Below are positions 60,010 to 64,000 of a DNA stretch of 64,000 bases, in pieces. Each line of letters starts with the position of its first letter. The stretch's first letter is position 1. The stretch is taken from contig NW_020653750.1 of the NCBI RefSeq assembly GCF_003589595.1, positions 4,194,189 to 4,258,188 of the forward strand. The letters are read 5' to 3'. The translations under genes and the position numbers were made by a program. This DNA is from Hyposmocoma kahamanoa (Eukaryota > Arthropoda > Insecta > Lepidoptera > Cosmopterigidae). The notes under the pieces were generated by a model. The model worked only from the letters and a program-made list of their open reading frames with translations. It was not told the DNA's origin and did not search any database.

Positions 60010-61590
60010 ACTACATTGTGTAATAAGGGCGGTAAATAAGAAATTACAAACGACTGTGTGTTAGAAGCCCGAAGCCAAAGGCTTTAATGACTCGAAGTGG
60101 GTAATTTTTACCGCCGGCTACATACACTGTTTTTCATCACATTTACGAGGAAAGAGGAACAACGATAATTTATTTCTTGTATACATATCGCTTCACAACA
60201 ACAATTACGAATTTGCAAATGGTGGGGTTTTGTTTTTCTTTTAAATAGATTGCCAGCTATTATTCCATAGATTATACGATTTGAACTAAAATGTTTTAAA
60301 AGCCTTTATTGAAGCCTAGACGCTTGCAGCCACAATGTATTGGATATAAAATAAATAATGTCCAAATTCTAAAAATACTACGGAATTTCAATTCACAAAA
60401 TAAATGTAGTAAAATATAGATAAGTTTGCAAATGTTTAGTTTTTTTATACTTCAAGTTTATCAGACATATTATGTATAAAGTGTGGTACTGGGTAGAGAG
60501 ACATAACTAAACCAACATTCATTTGCATTTCATTTGACATCTAGTTACATGAAACATTAATGAGATGAGATTTGTTTAGTCTTAAAAAGTCTTATTTCAA
60601 ATACGTCCTCAAAATCAAAGACTTCAAAGTATAATACATATCGTTCCTTAAAACCTATTTCACTGTACGCTTCTGCGTTAATTATCTATCTATTTTTAAA
60701 TGAAAATGTCTTTATTATCTTTAAGAGCTCTCATGCCAAAAAAGTTTTGACGTTGGCTCCGCCCAAATTTGTGAAACAAATATATGCCTGAAGTTCGCGT
60801 GACATGCGACAGGAGATGCTGAATTTTGCGCATTAAAAGTACCAAATTCGTTTTAGCGGAATAACTCTAAAACTAAAGGGATTTAAAAAATCCGTAGGGA
60901 CAGTTCTCGATCATGCATAAATGTAATTAATTATCTAATTTTTGTCTTAATAACCTGTAGCATTTCGAGGATAAATCGAAAAAATGTGAAAATTAGAGGT
61001 CATTTCATGATTTTTATCTATCAAGGAAACTTTATTGTTTTATGTTTCTGATTAATGTCTATGCTTGAATATATCGTGTAGTTACTCATACAATATTTTA
61101 TTTTTAACTTTAAAGTGGATATACCCCCCTAAAATCAAATCGAAGATTAGGAATTTTTCCTCTGCTCCCTCTTAACAAAGGAAACTTACAAATACCTATG
61201 GTCCTCACTGGAATATAGTTTAGGCATAAGACAAGAAGATACGTGTACTTAAACAATTACAAAGGCATAACACAAGAAGATACACTATTATTAACATTAT
61301 TGAAATATAAATAATGATCCATAATGAAATAGGATTTTCTCAGTAATTTGTACCATTCAAGTAATGTTTACGGAGGTTACAATGGCGACTTTTGGCAGCG
61401 ATACAAACGCGCGTTTGTGAAACGTCGCTATGTGTAACCGCTCTTAGTCTCTTGAAAATCTAATTATTTCAATTCTTGAAGGTGCAAACCTGGCTGAGTG
61501 AAGAATAGATTTCTCACAGATGGCGCTACGGCAAAAAAGTCGTTAAAAACGTAAAACAAAGATCTGCAACAAGCATGTAGAAATAATCGT
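60010..61590. other. Intergenic, no gene recognised
   Basis: AT-rich. 61370-61540 is slightly GC-richer ('GATACAAACGCGCGTTTGTGA' is partly palindromic). Confidence 0.4.
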
Positions 61591-61680
61591 GAGGTCCGTT
61601 GGTTCCTTCCGTGGCTTAATTGGCATAGCACGGTTTGCTAAAAGACACTGGTTCGAATCCAGCCGGATCGAAGGAATTTT
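61590..61680 (+). mobile_element. SINE family 2 head and body
   Basis: TCCGTGGCTTAATTGGCATA (A-box region), CACTGGTTCGAATCCAGCCG (B box) and GATCGAAGGAATTT; then the sequence passes directly into the LINE. The SINE tail is missing. Confidence 0.8.
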
Positions 61681-61770
61681 ACATTTGACGTTAATACTCC
61701 AAATTATTCTTTAAAAATAATTCACCAGAACATCCGCAGTATTAATAAAACTTTTGATGAATTTATTGTC

Positions 61771-62277
61771 ATGTTAAATATTACTAAAATAAAGTACGAC
61801 GTCATTATCCTAACAGAATGCTGGCTAAGTAAAGTACCAAATACTCCAGAGTTGACTGGATACTTGGCGTATAAATCCGACAACGTCCGTAATCAGAACG
61901 ATGGTGTTGTTGTATACATAAAGAAACAGCTAAATTCTGTTGTTACTTCACCAAATTTTTCAGAAGCCAACTGCGTTTTGCTTAAAATTGAATGTCTTAC
62001 AATAGTTGCAGTGTATCGATCACCCTCCTTCAAGCGTCTGGATAACTTCCTCGGTGACTTAAACTTTTTGCTTTCCACTCTAGAGCCTTCACAAAACATC
62101 TTATTAATTGGTGTCTTGAATATTGATATATCTTCCTCAAGCAATGACATTAACAAGGACAAGTACCTAAACCTGACCTCGAGTCATAGCTTATTACCAA
62201 CATACATGATCCCAACTAGAATCAACACATGTCTAGACCATGCTCTCCTTAAATGTAACACGTCGTTTTATTACTAG
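61771..62277 (+). pseudogene. LINE endonuclease domain, partial
   Basis: 168 codons from the first Met; the frame is open from about 61688. It has the motifs LTECWLS, GVVVYIKKQLNS, IVAVYRSPS and LLIGVLNIDIS (usually GDFNID; here the Asp is Val-Leu, a damaged catalytic position), then TRINTCLDHAL. It ends before the expected SDH block, which appears in another frame. Confidence 0.8.
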
Positions 62278-63213
62278 AATGTTCTTTAACTGGCCGTATG
62301 TCAGTAATTGCATGCCTGAATTTAGATAGAAACAGTTTAAAGACGTGTACAACTTCCTCTCTAATTAATTTCGTGGCCGTAGTGGCGGAAATCATGACAA
62401 TAGACTTTTCCTCTATGGCACTTTGTGATAACGTTGACCTCGCAACTGACACTCTCATTGATATGATTGCGCCTGTTTTGACAAAATACACAAAAGTCCT
62501 TAAGGTACCAAAAAATAAAGTTACACTAAAACCATGGATCACACCGGGTTTACTGAGATGTACATATACGTCATAGAGATAGGTTATATAAAAGATACAA
62601 GGTTAATACGGAACATGAGACCCATAAATTAATTTACACGCGTTACAGAAACTTCTGTAATAAAGAGTTACGCAGAGTAAAAAGGGAATTGGAAAGTTTC
62701 GAACTGAAGAAAGCAAAGAACTAACCCAGAGCAACAGCAAAGGATCGCAAATTTAAATGTTTCCTCTTCCTCAGCTTCGAATCTTCTTACATCTGATCAA
62801 AACCCAAAGTCTGATGTTGTTAATGTCAATAACTTCTTCGCCAACGTTGACAAAAGCTTAGCGGATAAAATTGTTGCCTCAAACCATTCTTGTATAGCAC
62901 CTGATCCCGCTCAAAGCTCGCCTTGTAACTCCATGATAATGATGAGGTGGACGAATTAGATATTAAGAGTATTATAAATGGCTTGCGCAGTGATTGCGCT
63001 GTAGGTTGGGACGAAATTTCTTCAAAAATCATTAAATCTTTCATGTTCAGTTCTAGCACCTCTCAGTTCAGGTCTTGGAGAAAATAATGAACTAGCAGCT
63101 TTTGAATTATTTGGATAAATTTAAAATAATATCTGATAACCAAATTGGATTTACATCGGGACTATCCACTGAGGATGCAGTTCCTAGCTTGACAAATCAT
63201 AAAGTGGAGAGTC

Positions 63214-63438
63214 TTGACAATAAATCAAAATGCAAAGGTAGGTATATTTCTTGATCTCTCCAAGGCCTACGATACCGTGTCAATTCCCACTTTACTAAGC
63301 AAACTAGAAGCTATTGATGTCAGAAGGCTTTCACTGAAATTGTTTGACAGTTACTTGCACCAGCGCACTCAAATAGTCAAACACACGAGATCCCGCAGGG
63401 AAGTATACTGGGGCCCACCTTGTTTAAAATCTATATAG
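63214..63438 (+). pseudogene. LINE reverse transcriptase fragment
   Basis: It encodes GIFLDLSKAYDTVSIPTLLS, then ALFDSYL-like and QIVKHTRSR segments. The PQGS block and YADD lie in the next frame (63390-63500). At least one frameshift separates them. Confidence 0.8.
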
Positions 63439-64000
63439 ACGATCTGTGTCAGATGTCCATACCCTACTGAAAAACAGTTTCATACGCGGACGATGCAGCT
63501 CTAATTGTTACTGGGTCTGACTGGTCAAGTGCCAAATTACATGCGGAATATGCAGTGAAAATAGCAATGGATTGGCCGAACATTAACCTATTAACAGTCA
63601 ATGTGTCGGAGAAAGACTCAATACATTCCCTTTTCGATGACAAGCACCACCAAAGCCCTCTGGTGGCTTTTTCATTCTGGCGCACACTTGTTCTTTAACA
63701 GCTAAGTCATGCCAATGTATGAATCTTTATAGAACAAACTGCCTTAAATATCTAGGAATCATCATTGATGAGGCATTTAATTGGTGTAGACACATTGACA
63801 ACATTTGCTTACGGGTCAGAAAGCTCATATTCATTATGAAAAAGCTTCGACATGCAGCTGATCGCAACATCCTAATCATGGTTTACGAGGCACTTTGCAA
63901 ATCTGTGATATCCTACTGTTTACCAGTCTGGGGCGGAGCCCACAAAACTTCGTTACTAAAACTTGAAAGAGCACAAAGAGCTGTTTTGACGGTTATGCTC

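Larger units (their letters stand above)
61683..64000 (+). mobile_element. Degenerate non-LTR retrotransposon running off the right edge
   Basis: The plus strand encodes an endonuclease start (LKIIHQNIRSINKTFDEF, then YDVIILTECWLS) and a reverse transcriptase with SKAYDTVSIPTLLSKL (motif A), a YADDA box at about 63484-63498 and a C-terminal segment with YLGIIIDEAFNW. Frameshifts separate the parts, so it is a pseudogene. Its clade (CR1/L2/jockey-like) is not resolved. It is distinct from the LINE in FANCI intron 11. Confidence 0.88.

Noticed and set aside
61605..61680. tRNA gene
   Set aside because: It has A- and B-box sequences, but no full cloverleaf, and the same sequence recurs as a SINE at seven other places.

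Overview
The window is nuclear DNA of an insect, most likely a moth or butterfly. It is AT-rich, has spliced genes with large introns, and is crowded with transposable elements. These include two tRNA-derived SINE families, non-LTR retrotransposons, a Penelope-like element, a FLYWCH/MULE DNA transposon, many MITEs, and tails of the type 'acttcgtccgcgt' and 'aaccgacttcaa' that are common in Lepidoptera. I could run no database search; names rest on reading the translated sequence.

Left part (1-5.3 kb): two exons of a minus-strand gene that runs off the left edge. It encodes a basic, Ser/Arg-rich N-terminus that I do not recognise. A 2.5-kb spacer with a MITE separates it from the next gene.

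Middle part (5.3-34.2 kb): one complete plus-strand gene, which I assemble into 25 coding exons whose phases all agree. The 1345-residue product is the Fanconi anaemia I protein, FANCI. It keeps the lysine that is mono-ubiquitinated in human FANCI (here K507), an SQ motif just after it, the LRETK segment and a basic C-terminus. It also has a three-residue S/T-Q repeat (residues 803-816) that I do not know from human FANCI. The introns hold a LINE, a Penelope element, a long foldback element, SINEs and MITEs. Several of these lie within about 10-70 bp of splice sites.

Right part (34.2-64 kb): intergenic DNA dominated by mobile elements. It has a FLYWCH-domain remnant, an ORF1-only 'half LINE', AATTG and G-rich minisatellites, a 2.6-kb MULE with perfect 8-bp target duplications and a second transposon nested in it, an R1-like LINE tail and a LINE running off the right edge. 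Scattered through 43.8-58.1 kb are four tiny genes for Cys-Gly-Pro-rich proteins (34-87 residues). They resemble the Mst(3)CGP sperm-tail proteins of Drosophila. Two are head to head, 582 bp apart, and one is split by a phase-2 intron. This dispersed cluster is the most interesting host-gene signal in the window.
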